Of a stretch of DNA of 64,000 nucleotides, positions 43,973-54,700 are shown one piece after another. Every line of letters starts with the position of its first letter. Position 1 is the first letter of the stretch. The notes under the pieces were generated by a model. That model did no database searches, was not told the DNA's origin, and saw nothing but the letters and a program-made list of their open reading frames with translations. Origin of the DNA: Poriferisodalis sp965226645 (GTDB lineage Bacteria; Actinomycetota; Acidimicrobiia; Acidimicrobiales; Poriferisodalaceae); contig CBDDDL010000004.1 of assembly GCA_965226645.1 (NCBI GenBank), positions 186,001-250,000 of the forward strand. Direction: 5' to 3'. The position numbers and the translations under genes are program-made.

Positions 43973-46201
43973 ATGCGGGGCTCCGTGCCGGGCATCGTGC
44001 GCCGGCCCCACAACACGTCAACCCGCAGAGCAGCTCGGCGCGGTTTGTGTGCGGCGCTCGCTGTCGGGCTGTTGGCGGCGGCGTGCGCAACCAGCGAATC
44101 CGCAGAATCCGGCGAACCGACTGCCGCGACGGACCAGGCCGCGCCGAGTGGCACGGAGTCCTCCGAGACATCAGGCATCGCCGATGAGCCGTCTGCGGAC
44201 TCTGCATCGACCGCAACGGCTGCGGCCGGCGCCGGGTCTGGTCCGCTGACGTTCGAAGGCAGGTCCGCTGCACCGGAATTCCCGGCGAACTACGACTGGT
44301 TCAACGTCAGCAGGCCGCTCTCGATGAGCGGTGACCTGCGCGGCAAGATCGTCATGCTCGACTTCTGGACTCAGGGCTGCATCAACTGCATACAGATCAT
44401 TCCGGACCTCCACCGGCTCGGAGAGGAATACGCCGACGAGCTGGTCGTGGTTGCCGTCCATTGGGCCAAGTTCGACGCTGAGCGCACCTCGGAGGCTGTG
44501 CGCCGGGCATCGATCCGGTACGGCCGACAACACCCCATCGTCAACGACAACCTGGAATTGCTGCGCAGGGCGTACGGCGTCAACGCATGGCCGACGGTGG
44601 TGGTCATCGACCCGACCGGCAAGGTGGTGGGTCAGCACGCCGGCGAAGGCGTCTATGCGAACTTGGAGCCAGTCATTGCCACAATGGCCGCTGAGTACGG
44701 CCAGCGCGGCCTTATCGACCCCACGCCACTCGGCGACCTGCTCAAAGTTGCGCCCGCGCTGCCGACGGTGCTCAGCTTCCCCGGCAAGTTGCTGGCCGAC
44801 GAAGAGAACGACCGGCTCTTCATCGCTGATACAGGTCGTCAACGGGTTCTCGTGGCGACGCTCGACGGGGAGCTGATCGAGGTGATTGGCGCGGGCGGGC
44901 CTGGGCGTGCCGACGGCGGGTTTGACGTGGCAACGTTCCGGCGCCCCCAGGGAATGGCGCTGAGCCCCGACGGCGACACGCTGTACATCGCCGACCGCGA
45001 GAACCACCTGATCCGGGCCGCTGACCTGCGAACCCGCCAAGTGAGCACGATCGCGGGGACCGGCGAGCCCGTCTTCACTTTCAGGCCTGGCCCAGCCGCG
45101 GAGGTGGCCATCGCGTCACCGTGGGACCTGCACGCCAACGGCGATCTGCTGTTCATTGCGGGCGCAGGGCGCCACCAGCTTTGGGTGCTGAACCTGGCGA
45201 GCGGGAACATCGAGGTGTTCGCCGGAACGGGAGCCGAAGGGCTTGACGACGGCCATCGTCTGACGACGACATTGTCGCAGCCGTCCGGGTTGGCCACAGA
45301 CGGCTCGCTGCTCTACTTCACCGACCCCGAAGCGAGTGCCGTACGGCAGGTCTCGCTCGGGCTCGATGGTCAGCTGACGACCTTGGTCGGCAAACATCTA
45401 TTTGTTTGGGGTGACACGACGGGGACGTTCGAGGACACACTGCTGCAGCACGCCATCGGGATCGAATACGTCCCGAGCCCCAACTCTGATGGCGCTGAGG
45501 GCGCGGGGCGCCTGTTCATCGCGGATACGTACAACCATCGGATCAAGACGCTCGATTTGGACACGAGGATCTCCGCCGTTGTCGCGGGTGACGGAATCGC
45601 TGGGCTACGAGACGGATCCGGCGAAGAGGCTCGGTTGGCCGAGCCGAGCGGACTCAGCGCCACCTCGACGACGCTGTACGTGGCAGACACGAACAATCAC
45701 CGAATCCGCACGCTGAATATCGCGACCGGCGAATTGGGAACACTGGCGCTTTCCAATCTGGAGATCGCGGCGGTGCGTGCCACCGGAGTCATCGACGATG
45801 AGGTCACGCTGCTGCCGCAACGTGTCGCGCCGGGCTCTATTGAGATCGTGCTGGACCTCGAGCTTCCTGACGATTACAAGTTCAATGACGAGGGCCTGTT
45901 CACCTTCGACTGGTCAGCCGACGATGCGGCGATTACCGCGGTCGATTCGCCCCACTACGAGGCCCGTGGACCGCAGATGCCGGTGCGTCTGGGCGCGCAG
46001 GCCCAAGCTGGCACAAACTCAGCCGTGCTCACCGCAACTGCGACGGTGTTCTATTGCCCCGCTGTCGACGAGACGTTCTGCCTGGTTCGAGACGTGAACT
46101 TCACCGCACCTGTTGTCATCGACCCTGCAGGCGCGAACCGCGTTGAATTGCCGCACCGGTTGCTGTCTGCAGAGGAGTTGGACGAACGCCTGGCCAGGTG
46201 A
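43973..46201 (+). CDS. Lipoprotein with thioredoxin-like domain and NHL repeats (NHLRC2-like)
   Basis: 742 residues from ATG 43973. Lipobox LAAAC gives lipidation at C38. After a low-complexity linker, a thioredoxin fold (about 100-245) has the active site C136-I-N-C139 in WTQGCINCIQIIPDLH. Then come NHL propeller repeats (about 265-590; for example LFIADTGRQRVLV, LYIADRENHLIRA, LFIADTYNHRIKT, LYVADTNNHRIRT). The tail (600-742) looks like the N-terminal domain of DsbD (VEIVLDLELP-like). A surface thiol-disulfide role is probable. It starts 4 nt after the CoA-binding gene. Confidence 0.85.
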   Translation: MRGSVPGIVRRPHNTSTRRAARRGLCAALAVGLLAAACATSESAESGEPTAATDQAAPSGTESSETSGIADEPSADSASTATAAAGAGSGPLTFEGRSAAPEFPANYDWFNVSRPLSMSGDLRGKIVMLDFWTQGCINCIQIIPDLHRLGEEYADELVVVAVHWAKFDAERTSEAVRRASIRYGRQHPIVNDNLELLRRAYGVNAWPTVVVIDPTGKVVGQHAGEGVYANLEPVIATMAAEYGQRGLIDPTPLGDLLKVAPALPTVLSFPGKLLADEENDRLFIADTGRQRVLVATLDGELIEVIGAGGPGRADGGFDVATFRRPQGMALSPDGDTLYIADRENHLIRAADLRTRQVSTIAGTGEPVFTFRPGPAAEVAIASPWDLHANGDLLFIAGAGRHQLWVLNLASGNIEVFAGTGAEGLDDGHRLTTTLSQPSGLATDGSLLYFTDPEASAVRQVSLGLDGQLTTLVGKHLFVWGDTTGTFEDTLLQHAIGIEYVPSPNSDGAEGAGRLFIADTYNHRIKTLDLDTRISAVVAGDGIAGLRDGSGEEARLAEPSGLSATSTTLYVADTNNHRIRTLNIATGELGTLALSNLEIAAVRATGVIDDEVTLLPQRVAPGSIEIVLDLELPDDYKFNDEGLFTFDWSADDAAITAVDSPHYEARGPQMPVRLGAQAQAGTNSAVLTATATVFYCPAVDETFCLVRDVNFTAPVVIDPAGANRVELPHRLLSAEELDERLAR

Positions 46202-47772
46202 TGACGTCGCCGCCGCGCCGACGCGATCTCGCAGTGCCACCCGGGCGCCCACGGTCGCGACACCGTCGACGAGCATCTCTGGGAATCGCTGCGCTTGCGG
46301 TATGCGTCAGCGGGCTGATGCCGTTGGCCAGCGCCGCGGCGCAGACCGCCGCCGACGAACAGCCAGAGGGCAGCGACGGGCCCACGCTGGTGACCGTGGT
46401 GCCACAGCTCGAAGACGACGAAGTCCTTGCAGTTCTACGCGGTCCCGGAGGCGTCGGCTACTGGGTGATCGGCCCCGGCGGCACCATCGATCCCGTCGGG
46501 ACGACGATCCTGCCGATACAAGGGGAACCGCCTGAGATCACCGGGCCGGTGGTGGGAGCCCGATTGGGCGCCCCGGGTGCACTGGGGGTGTGGCTGCGTC
46601 TCGCGGACAACAGCGAGGTGGCGATCGGCGACCCCGGCCCCAACGTGCTCACCGGGGAAGAGCGACCGCTGGGCTGGCTGTCCGGGGTCGGCGTCCGGCA
46701 GCTGCTGTCAGGCGCATGGTGGACCGATGTCGACCGCGGGTGCACCGCAGAACTGCCGGTTCAAGTGCGCATCGGTCAGACGATCATGACCGCGCTCGGC
46801 GAGCGGTCACTCGGGTTCGCTGTGGAAGAGGCTCGGGATCGCCAGATCGGCGGCATCCTGCTGCAAGGGCCCGTTACCGAGCACGTCTGGCGCCGCATCG
46901 ACGAGCTACAAGACTTCGCCGGGCGGATCCCGTTGATCTTCGCCGTGGACGAAGAAGGCGGCCGGGTCCAGCGGCTCGCGGCTGTGATCGGCCGTCTGCC
47001 TTCTGCTGAGGACCAGGCGGCCCGCCTGCCAAGCGACGTGGCCGAAACAGCCGAGAGCCACGGACGCGCGATGGCCGACCTGGGCTTCACCATGAATTTC
47101 GCCCCGGTGGTCGACGTCGGCGCCGGCGAGGGCATCGGAGACCGTTCGTTCAGCAACGATCCGGCCACGGTCACGGTGTACGGGATGGCGACGGTCTCGG
47201 GGTTGAGCGCTGGGGGAGTGGTTCCGGTGGTGAAGCACTTCCCGGGCCACGGCGGTGCATCGGTCGACACGCACGAGGGGCTGGCCACGACGGCACCGCT
47301 CGCGGACTTACGCGAACGTGACCTGATTCCATTCGCTGCGGTTGTTGGGTCCAGCGATGCCGCCGTGATGGTCGGGCATCTGAACGTCCCGGGGCTCACA
47401 GGAGGTTTGCCGGCATCGCTTTCGCCTGAAGCGATCGCCGGTCTGCTGCGTGACGAGTTGGGCCACAGCGGTCTCGTGGTCACTGACTCGCTGATCATGG
47501 GGGCGATACGTGAGCGATGGTCTGTGAGCGAAGCAGCGTTGCTGGCCATCACCGCGGGCGCGGATCTTGCGCTTGTCGGGGGCCTCGAAGACGCTGCCGC
47601 GGCGTTCAGCGAGATCGAGCTCGCAGTGGCGGAGGGGCGACTGGGCCCAGATCGCCTTGACGACGCCGCGACGAATGTTCTACGAGCCAAGCGTGTGTTC
47701 GCATGCACCTTGGTGGGACGTGACGGCCTTGGGCGAGAGGCTCTCTACGATCCGACGCTGGTCGGTCGCTAA
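46198..47772 (+). CDS. Secreted glycoside hydrolase family 3 protein (beta-N-acetylhexosaminidase-like)
   Basis: 524 residues from GTG 46198 (or ATG 46201), overlapping the previous stop. An arginine-rich start and hydrophobic stretch (28-48, ending ASAAAQ) form a signal peptide. Residues 60-180 are an extra domain that I do not recognise. The GH3 barrel (190-520) has FAVDEEGGRVQRL, KHFPGHG at 346-352, D357-T-H359 like the NagZ acid/base dyad, and D430 in VVTDSLIMG as nucleophile. It would trim N-acetylglucosaminyl or similar sugars outside the cell, for example from peptidoglycan or host glycans. Confidence 0.85.
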   Translation: MMTSPPRRRDLAVPPGRPRSRHRRRASLGIAALAVCVSGLMPLASAAAQTAADEQPEGSDGPTLVTVVPQLEDDEVLAVLRGPGGVGYWVIGPGGTIDPVGTTILPIQGEPPEITGPVVGARLGAPGALGVWLRLADNSEVAIGDPGPNVLTGEERPLGWLSGVGVRQLLSGAWWTDVDRGCTAELPVQVRIGQTIMTALGERSLGFAVEEARDRQIGGILLQGPVTEHVWRRIDELQDFAGRIPLIFAVDEEGGRVQRLAAVIGRLPSAEDQAARLPSDVAETAESHGRAMADLGFTMNFAPVVDVGAGEGIGDRSFSNDPATVTVYGMATVSGLSAGGVVPVVKHFPGHGGASVDTHEGLATTAPLADLRERDLIPFAAVVGSSDAAVMVGHLNVPGLTGGLPASLSPEAIAGLLRDELGHSGLVVTDSLIMGAIRERWSVSEAALLAITAGADLALVGGLEDAAAAFSEIELAVAEGRLGPDRLDDAATNVLRAKRVFACTLVGRDGLGREALYDPTLVGR

Positions 47773-47878
47773 ACGGCGTGCCCGCCGGTCGGACTGGTCA
47801 AAGGACCGCGAAGATGCATCGCTTCGAGATGATTCCGCGCACTGCAGAGAGTGCCGCGGAAGCGCTCGTGCACGACCA

Positions 47879-47884
47879 TATTCT
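47879..47884 (+). promoter_or_regulatory. -10 hexamer TATTCT before the propeptide-like gene
   Basis: TATTCT lies 9 nt before ATG 47894, in the 121-nt gap after the glycosidase gene. The gene pair downstream could thus have its own promoter. Confidence 0.4.
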
Positions 47885-47893
47885 TGCAAGTTA

Positions 47894-48796
47894 ATGAGAC
47901 CGACTCCAGCGCCGACAACCGTGGTGCGCATTGCGTCAATTGTCGCGGTCGTACTCGTCTTGGTCGGCGTCGTGTTCTGGCGATCCAAGGCGTCGTGGTC
48001 AGGCGACGCCACAGCCGACGTCGTCGTGAGTGCAGGGACATCGCAGGGCGACGAATTCCCTTCCGCAGCTGCTGCCGGCCCGGCGGCGAAGCCGGCGCTC
48101 GCGATCTCGGCTGAGCTGCCACTGCTCGAGCCAGCGACCCCTACAGCAGTCCTCAGCGCGGCGATTGCGACTCCCAAAGCTCCCGCGGTGATGCCCGACG
48201 CGCGATATCGAGACGACTCGCTGGCGTTGGCCAAGGCGGAATCTTCGGTAACGCCGACCGGCGACGCCGAGATCGGGTCGATTGACGCCGAATCCAGCGG
48301 TGCCGGCACCAAGGAGCCGCCGCCGGAGCCACAACACCCGACATTGGGCCAGATGTACACATGGGAGGACGGCGATCGCACCTTGGAGGTGTGGCGCGAT
48401 CCGAACCTGGTCGTCGAATCCGACAGCGACGGCGTCTCCCGGGAGGACATCATCACGAGCACGGGCGACGGCGTCGTGGTGCGCGGCGATGCCGAGGAGT
48501 CCCTTCCTGCGAAGGGTGATCCCGTGTTCTGGTCGTCTTCGGGCGAGCTGATGGCGTTGCCCGGTGGCGCAATCCTCGTGCTCAATCCGAGCTGGGACAC
48601 CGCAGCCGTCGACGAGTTCCTTGAGCGCAACGGGATCAATGCCAGCCATCTGACCGAGCTGGATTACGTCGCGAACGGTTTCTTTATCGAAACCGAGCCG
48701 GGCTTTCCCTCGCTGAATCTCGCTAACTCGCTGGCCGGCCAAGACGGTGTCGAACTCGCGAGCCCCAACTGGTGGATCGAGCGCGTCACCAGGTGA
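47894..48796 (+). CDS. Membrane-anchored protein with a subtilisin-propeptide-like C-terminal domain
   Basis: 300 residues. One membrane segment (about 9-29) is followed by an Ala/Ser/Pro-rich extracellular linker (30-145). The C-terminal 79 residues (222-300) have the pattern of the propeptide of long subtilases: LPGGAILVLNPSW, then ERNGINASHL, then NGFFIETEPGFPSLNLANSL and finally GVELASPNWWIERVTR. Propeptides chaperone folding and inhibit the protease. The stop shares its last base with the start of the subtilase gene (TGATG). A single gene broken by frameshift is unlikely because the next gene has its own signal peptide. Confidence 0.75.
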   Translation: MRPTPAPTTVVRIASIVAVVLVLVGVVFWRSKASWSGDATADVVVSAGTSQGDEFPSAAAAGPAAKPALAISAELPLLEPATPTAVLSAAIATPKAPAVMPDARYRDDSLALAKAESSVTPTGDAEIGSIDAESSGAGTKEPPPEPQHPTLGQMYTWEDGDRTLEVWRDPNLVVESDSDGVSREDIITSTGDGVVVRGDAEESLPAKGDPVFWSSSGELMALPGGAILVLNPSWDTAAVDEFLERNGINASHLTELDYVANGFFIETEPGFPSLNLANSLAGQDGVELASPNWWIERVTR

Positions 48797-51700
48797 TGGC
48801 CACGCAGCGTCTCTCGACTCATGCGGCCGTGGCCCGGCTCAAGCGCTCGGCGCTGGTGGTGTGCCTGCTCGCGGGAACACTCACGTTGCCGGTGCTCGGA
48901 GGCCATCGCGCTGCAGCGCAGACGCCAGCTGCACCCACTATCTCCGGGGTGGCCTCGGGCGACCAGTCCTTGACGGTGGCGTGGAGTGCGCCGACCGGGG
49001 TGAGCACCGCCGACATCACGGCCTACGACCTGCGCTACATCGAGACGAGCGCCAGCGCCACTGACAAAGCCGACGACACCATGTGGACCGTCATCGACGA
49101 CGCATGGACCGAGGGCAGCCTGCGCGTCATCGTCACCCCGCTCACGAACGGCACCGCCTACGACGTGCAGGTTCGGACAGTGACGTCCAGCGACGGCTCA
49201 TGGACGGCAACCTCGACAGGGACCCCGAAGGAACCCGGTTCGTCACGTGGAACAGCAACGGCGATCGTGAACGAGCTGCCGGTACGGGGGGTGCTCGATT
49301 CAGACGACGATGTCGACTACTTCAGGTTCCAAGTGAGCGGTACGCGTGAGTTCTTCATCCTGACCACAGGTGCCACCGACACCTACGGCAAGCTCTATCG
49401 CAGCAGCGGCAGCCTCATTGACAGCAACGACGACTCGTATCTCTCGAGTGGCCCACGGAACTTCAAGCTCGACGGCAGGCTGACCAGCGGCACCTACTAC
49501 GTCGCGGTCACGGGCTACGGCGGCGCCACTGGCCCATACACGCTGCACCTGCAGACTGCCGTCGACACGACGAGCATCAGCAACGCAACGCCGATCGAGC
49601 TCAACAGCGCCACGATGGCCGTATTCACCGACACCGGGGCCGTCGATCCTTTGGACCCTGGTGATGTCGACTACTTCAAGCTCGAGTTGGCGGCCGAGAC
49701 CACGATCACTGCACGGGTGAGCGGATTCGTCTCCGACACCGTCGGAGCGATCCTGGACTCCACCGGTGCCGTCATTGAGTCCAACGATGACGCCTACCTG
49801 CAGCCGGCGCGCTTCCAATTCGCCCTGCGCAGGACACTCCCCGCGGGCACCTATTACATCGGCGTCCGGCCGTTCTACGGCGACGATTCTGGCCTGTACT
49901 ACCTGTATGTCTACGAGTCGGAAGAACCCGGCAGCTCCAGGGCAACAGCAGCCGAGATCGACATCAGCCACACCGCCGGTGGCGAGATCAACCCCGCAGG
50001 CGACACCGACTATTTCGAATTCACGCTCGACGAATCCAGGCGCGTGGCGCTGGTCGGATCCAGCCGCGACCTGGACATCGAGGTCACGCTGCAGAACTCA
50101 TTCGGCACCGCTCTCGATGTGAACAGCTACAGCACCTCGATCGGGTCGATCGACACGTTCGCGATCTACGACACGCTGGCGGCCGGCACCTACTACCTGC
50201 AGGTTCAGGCCGATCAGGCGACGGACACCGGCGAGTATCTGGTGCTCCTGCGCCCCGACAGCTCCTACGAACGATTGGCAGAAGCCTGCCCGGCGGCACG
50301 TACCAGCACCCCTGCCGGCATCAACGATCCCCTCTTCGGGTGCCAATGGCACCTCGACAACGATGGGCAGTTCGGCGGCACTGCCGACGAGGACATCAAC
50401 CTCGGCAACGTGTGGAACACCTACAACGGCGCGAACGTCAACGTCGTCGTGGTGGACCAGGGACTCGACTACTTCCACGAAGACTTGGAACAGAACGTCG
50501 ACACGTCCAAGAACCACAGCTATCGCCGCGTCGATGACGTTTTTGGCGAGCGGTCAAGCCATGGCACCGCAGTGGCGGGCCTGATCGCAGCTCGCGACAA
50601 CAGCGTCGGCATGCGTGGCGTCGCACCGCGAGCCACGATCTATGTGTACGACCTGCTTGGCGCATCCAGCACGTTCAATGCCGCCGACGCCGCGTCTCGG
50701 GGCCGCGTCACAACATCGGTCTCCAACAACAGCTGGGGACCTTCCGAGGGCCCCGGAGCCTCCCGAGCGAGCCAATTGTGGGAACGCGCGATCGACTCTG
50801 GAGTGACCGAAGGAAACAGCGGGAGCGGTGTCGTCTATGTGTGGTCCGCCGGCAACGGCGACGACAACGGCGACTGGGCTTCGCTGGACGAGGTCGCCAG
50901 CTACTACGGCGTCACAGCAGCCTGTGCGGTGGACAACGACGGCAAGCGGTCGTACTACTCCGAGCAAGGGCCGAACCTGTGGGTGTGCGCGCCCTCCAAC
51001 AGCACAGACAAGGTGCATCCTGGCGTCGCGACCACCTGGCGCTCCAGCCGCTACACCGACCGCTTCGGCGGCACGAGCGCCGCTGCTCCCATAGTGTCCG
51101 GTGTCGCTGCGCTTGTCCGAGATGTCGACTCCACGTTGTCGTGGCGCGATGTCAAGCTGATCCTGGCGGCATCGGCCCGCACAAACGACGACACCGACGC
51201 GGGCTGGGAGACCGGCGCATCAAAGTACGGAACGACAGGCCCCTACAGCTTCAACCATCAGTACGGCTTCGGGGTGGTGGATGCATCGGCAGCCGTCGAC
51301 CTTGCCGGGAGCTGGACCAAGGTGCCCGCGATGCGTACGGCGACTGCGTCGTACGACACAGCGCGCAGCATCCCTGACACCGGCAGCGCGGTCTCCAGCA
51401 CTGTCAACCTTGAGGGCGAGGTGGACTTCGTGGAGTTCGTCGAGGTCAACGTCGACTTCGACGCTCCGCGTTTCCGCAATCTGGAGATCGAGCTGGAGTC
51501 CCCGCAAGGCGCGATTTCGGTGCTGACGATCGCGAACTCATCCGACTGCACCGCTGGCGATCCGTGCCCACTCACCGGCGTGTTCAGGTTCGGATCCGCT
51601 CGGCATCTCGGTGAGGACCCGCGCGGAACGTGGACCTTGCGTGTCACCGACAAAGTGCGCGGCGGATCCAGAAATACCGTGAACTCGTGGAACTTGAAGG

Positions 51701-54700
51701 CGTATGGCCACCGCCAGTCGCCCGATGCAGTTCCCCTGAGCTATGTCCAACCAGGTGCGCCAGGTTCAGGCGAACTCACGGTTGCGTGGGACGAGCCCGA
51801 CATCACAGGCGTCTCGGCGATCACGGGCTACGAGGTCCGACACATTCGCAGCGATGCTGCGGACAACTCCGACGATAAGTGGGATGACACCTCGAGTACT
51901 TGCACCGCCGCAACGTGCAGCGCAACCATCTCGGGGCTGACCGACGGCGTCCGCTACGACGTACAGGTCCGAGCGGTGACCGGCGTGGCCGATCGGAAGG
52001 GTGACTGGTCCCCGAAGGCACGGGGCACGCCGGGCACAACCAACAGCGAGCCGTTCTTCGTCGACGGTGAGCGCACAAAGCGCTTGGTCGACGAGAACGC
52101 AGGTTCGGGAGCCGATGTCGGGCCGGCCGTCACAGCGCAGGACCACGAGAGCCAGACCTCGAGCGAAACGCTGATCTACTCCCTGGGCGGCTCCGACGCT
52201 GTGCTGTTCGCGATCGACTCACTAGGCCAGATCACAACCACGTTCGACCCGGATTTTGAGAACGACGACCAGAAGCAATCCTACACCGTCACAGTGTCGG
52301 TCACCGACAGCAAGGAAGACGACGGCACGGCCGACACAGCCGTCGATGACACCATCACCGTGGACATCGAAGTAGTCGATACCGACGAGCCGCCCACGGT
52401 GCTGCACTGCACGGATACCGACGACTGCACCGAGATCACCAGCCCCCATGAGATCAGCTATCCCGAAGGCGACATGGGTCCGGTCTTCGACTACGACTTC
52501 GACGATCCGGACGCGGGGTTGGTCAGGGTCGCTCTGGACGGGGCCGACGAAGACCACTTCTATCTCAACGGTGCTGGCATATTCGGATTCCTCCAAGACT
52601 TCGACCACGTCAGGCCGGATTTCGAGGACCCCTTGGATGTCGGTGGTGACAATGTCTACGAGGTGACGCTCCAGGTGTTCGACGGCACGACAACCGTTGA
52701 ACTCGAGATTCAGGTGACGGTCACCGACGAGAACGAGAAACCGGCACTCACCGGCGACGACATGGCCACCGTCGACGAGAACAGCGCCGCGACCGGCTTG
52801 ATCTTCAGTGCCTACGACCCTGAGAGGGGCAACATCACGTGGACCCTGTCTGGCGAGGACCGGTCCGAACTTGAGATTGCGGGTGGCGTCCTGAGGTTCA
52901 AGGACCCGCCGGACTACGAGATGCCAGGGGACCACGACCGCGACAACAAGTATCAGGTTCACGTCGAGGCCTCCGATGGTGACAACGCCGACGTCATCTC
53001 GGTGGAGGTCGAGGTGGCCGACGTGAACGAGCCTGCGGACATCACCGGCCTCTCCACTAGGAACTTCGCAGAGAACACCACGGGAAGCGTTGCGGACTAT
53101 CAGGCGAACGACCCCGAAGACAAAGAGCGCGTCACCTGGACGCTTTCGGGCAGCGACCATCTCGACTTTGAGATCGACCGCAACGGCGTCCTCAGATTCA
53201 AGGACCCACCGGATCACGAGGCCCAAAGCCGGTACTCCGTCACATTGGAGGCGTCTGACGGCAAGGACGCCCAAGGCAATGCCGACACGGCTGTTGACGA
53301 CACGTTCGATGTCACGGTGAACGTCACCGACGACGATGAGGACCCGGTGATCACCGCGGGACCGACCAGCGAGAGCGTTGCCGAGGGGTACACGGGCGAG
53401 GTCGCCCGATTCGAAGCAGCGGATCCCGAGGGCGACGATGTGATCTGGACGCTGCTGGGCACCGATCGGGCGGACCTCATGATCGGACGCAGCAGCGGCA
53501 TCGTGGAGTTCATGAACCCGCCGGACTACGAGGATCCGGTCGATTCGGGCCGGAACAACTCCTACGTGGTGACGGTGCAAGCCTCTGACGGAATGCTGAC
53601 TGCAACCCAGTCGCTGACTGTGTCGGTCACCAACGAGGACGAGCCCGGCATGCTGTCGTTCTCGTCGCCCCAGCCGCAAGTCAACACAGTGTTGAGGGCG
53701 ACGCTGAGCGACCCTGACGGAGGTGTCAGCAGCACCACGTGGATGTGGGAGCGCTCGCTCGTGGGATCGCCGTCGGATTGGACAATGATCACCGGCGCGA
53801 GTTCCTCGTCGTACACCCCGAAGGACGACGACGAAAATCGCTATCTGCGGGTCACGGCGGCGTACAGGGACCCCCACGGAACGGGCAAGTCGGTTGAGTT
53901 GGAGATCAGCGACGCAGTTCGCGCAGCGCCGGTGGGCAACAGGAAGCCCGAGTTTGCTTCGAGCACTGGTGAACGCACCGTCGATGAGAACACAGAGGCG
54001 AATCGCGAGATCGGAGCACCCGTCGAAGCGGACGATCCTGACGGCGACGATCTGAGGTACTCGCTAGGGGGTCGCGACGCAACCTCGTTTGACATTGACT
54101 CCGACAGCGGGCAGTTGCTCACGAAGGCGGCGTTGGATCACGAACGCAAGCCCACCTACCAGGTCAGCGTGACGGCGCGCGATCCATCTGGTCTGAGCGA
54201 CGCACAGTCCGTGACCATCACGGTGGAAGATGTCGATGAGGCGCCGGTTATCACGGGTCCGACGGGGCCCGGCTACGCCGAAGACCGAACTGATGCCGTT
54301 GCCCGCTACATGGCAAGAGATCCTGAAGGCGAGGATTTCAGGTGGAGCCTCGGGGGCATCGATGCGGGCGATTTTGACATTGACGAAGACTCCGGCGTCC
54401 TGAGCTTCAAGAATCCTCCGGACCATGACTCCTCTGTTGACAACGACTACGAGATCGTCGTGCAGGCCACAGACACCGACGAAGGGGGTGGTCAGCGAAT
54501 TGGTGAGCTAGCGGTGACGGTGCGGGTAACCCCGGTGAACGAACCGCCCGTGGTGACCAGCCGGAGCGGCACGACGAACCTCTCATGGCAGGAAAACGAC
54601 ACCGGATTCGTGGAAATGTTCATGGCGACGGATCAAGAAGGGGTGTCGGTGACCTGGTCGCTTGCCGGCAATGACCGCGGCGACTTCAAGATTGACGATG

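Noticed and set aside
48700..48900. Idea that the propeptide-like gene and subtilase are one gene broken by a frameshift
   Set aside because: The second protein starts with a good signal peptide right after its ATG and the first has its own membrane anchor; the overlap TGATG is a normal coupled arrangement.
52222..53877. Long open frame (551 codons) on the minus strand inside the subtilase gene
   Set aside because: A shadow of the Asp/Val-rich cadherin repeats, with no start context or recognisable protein.
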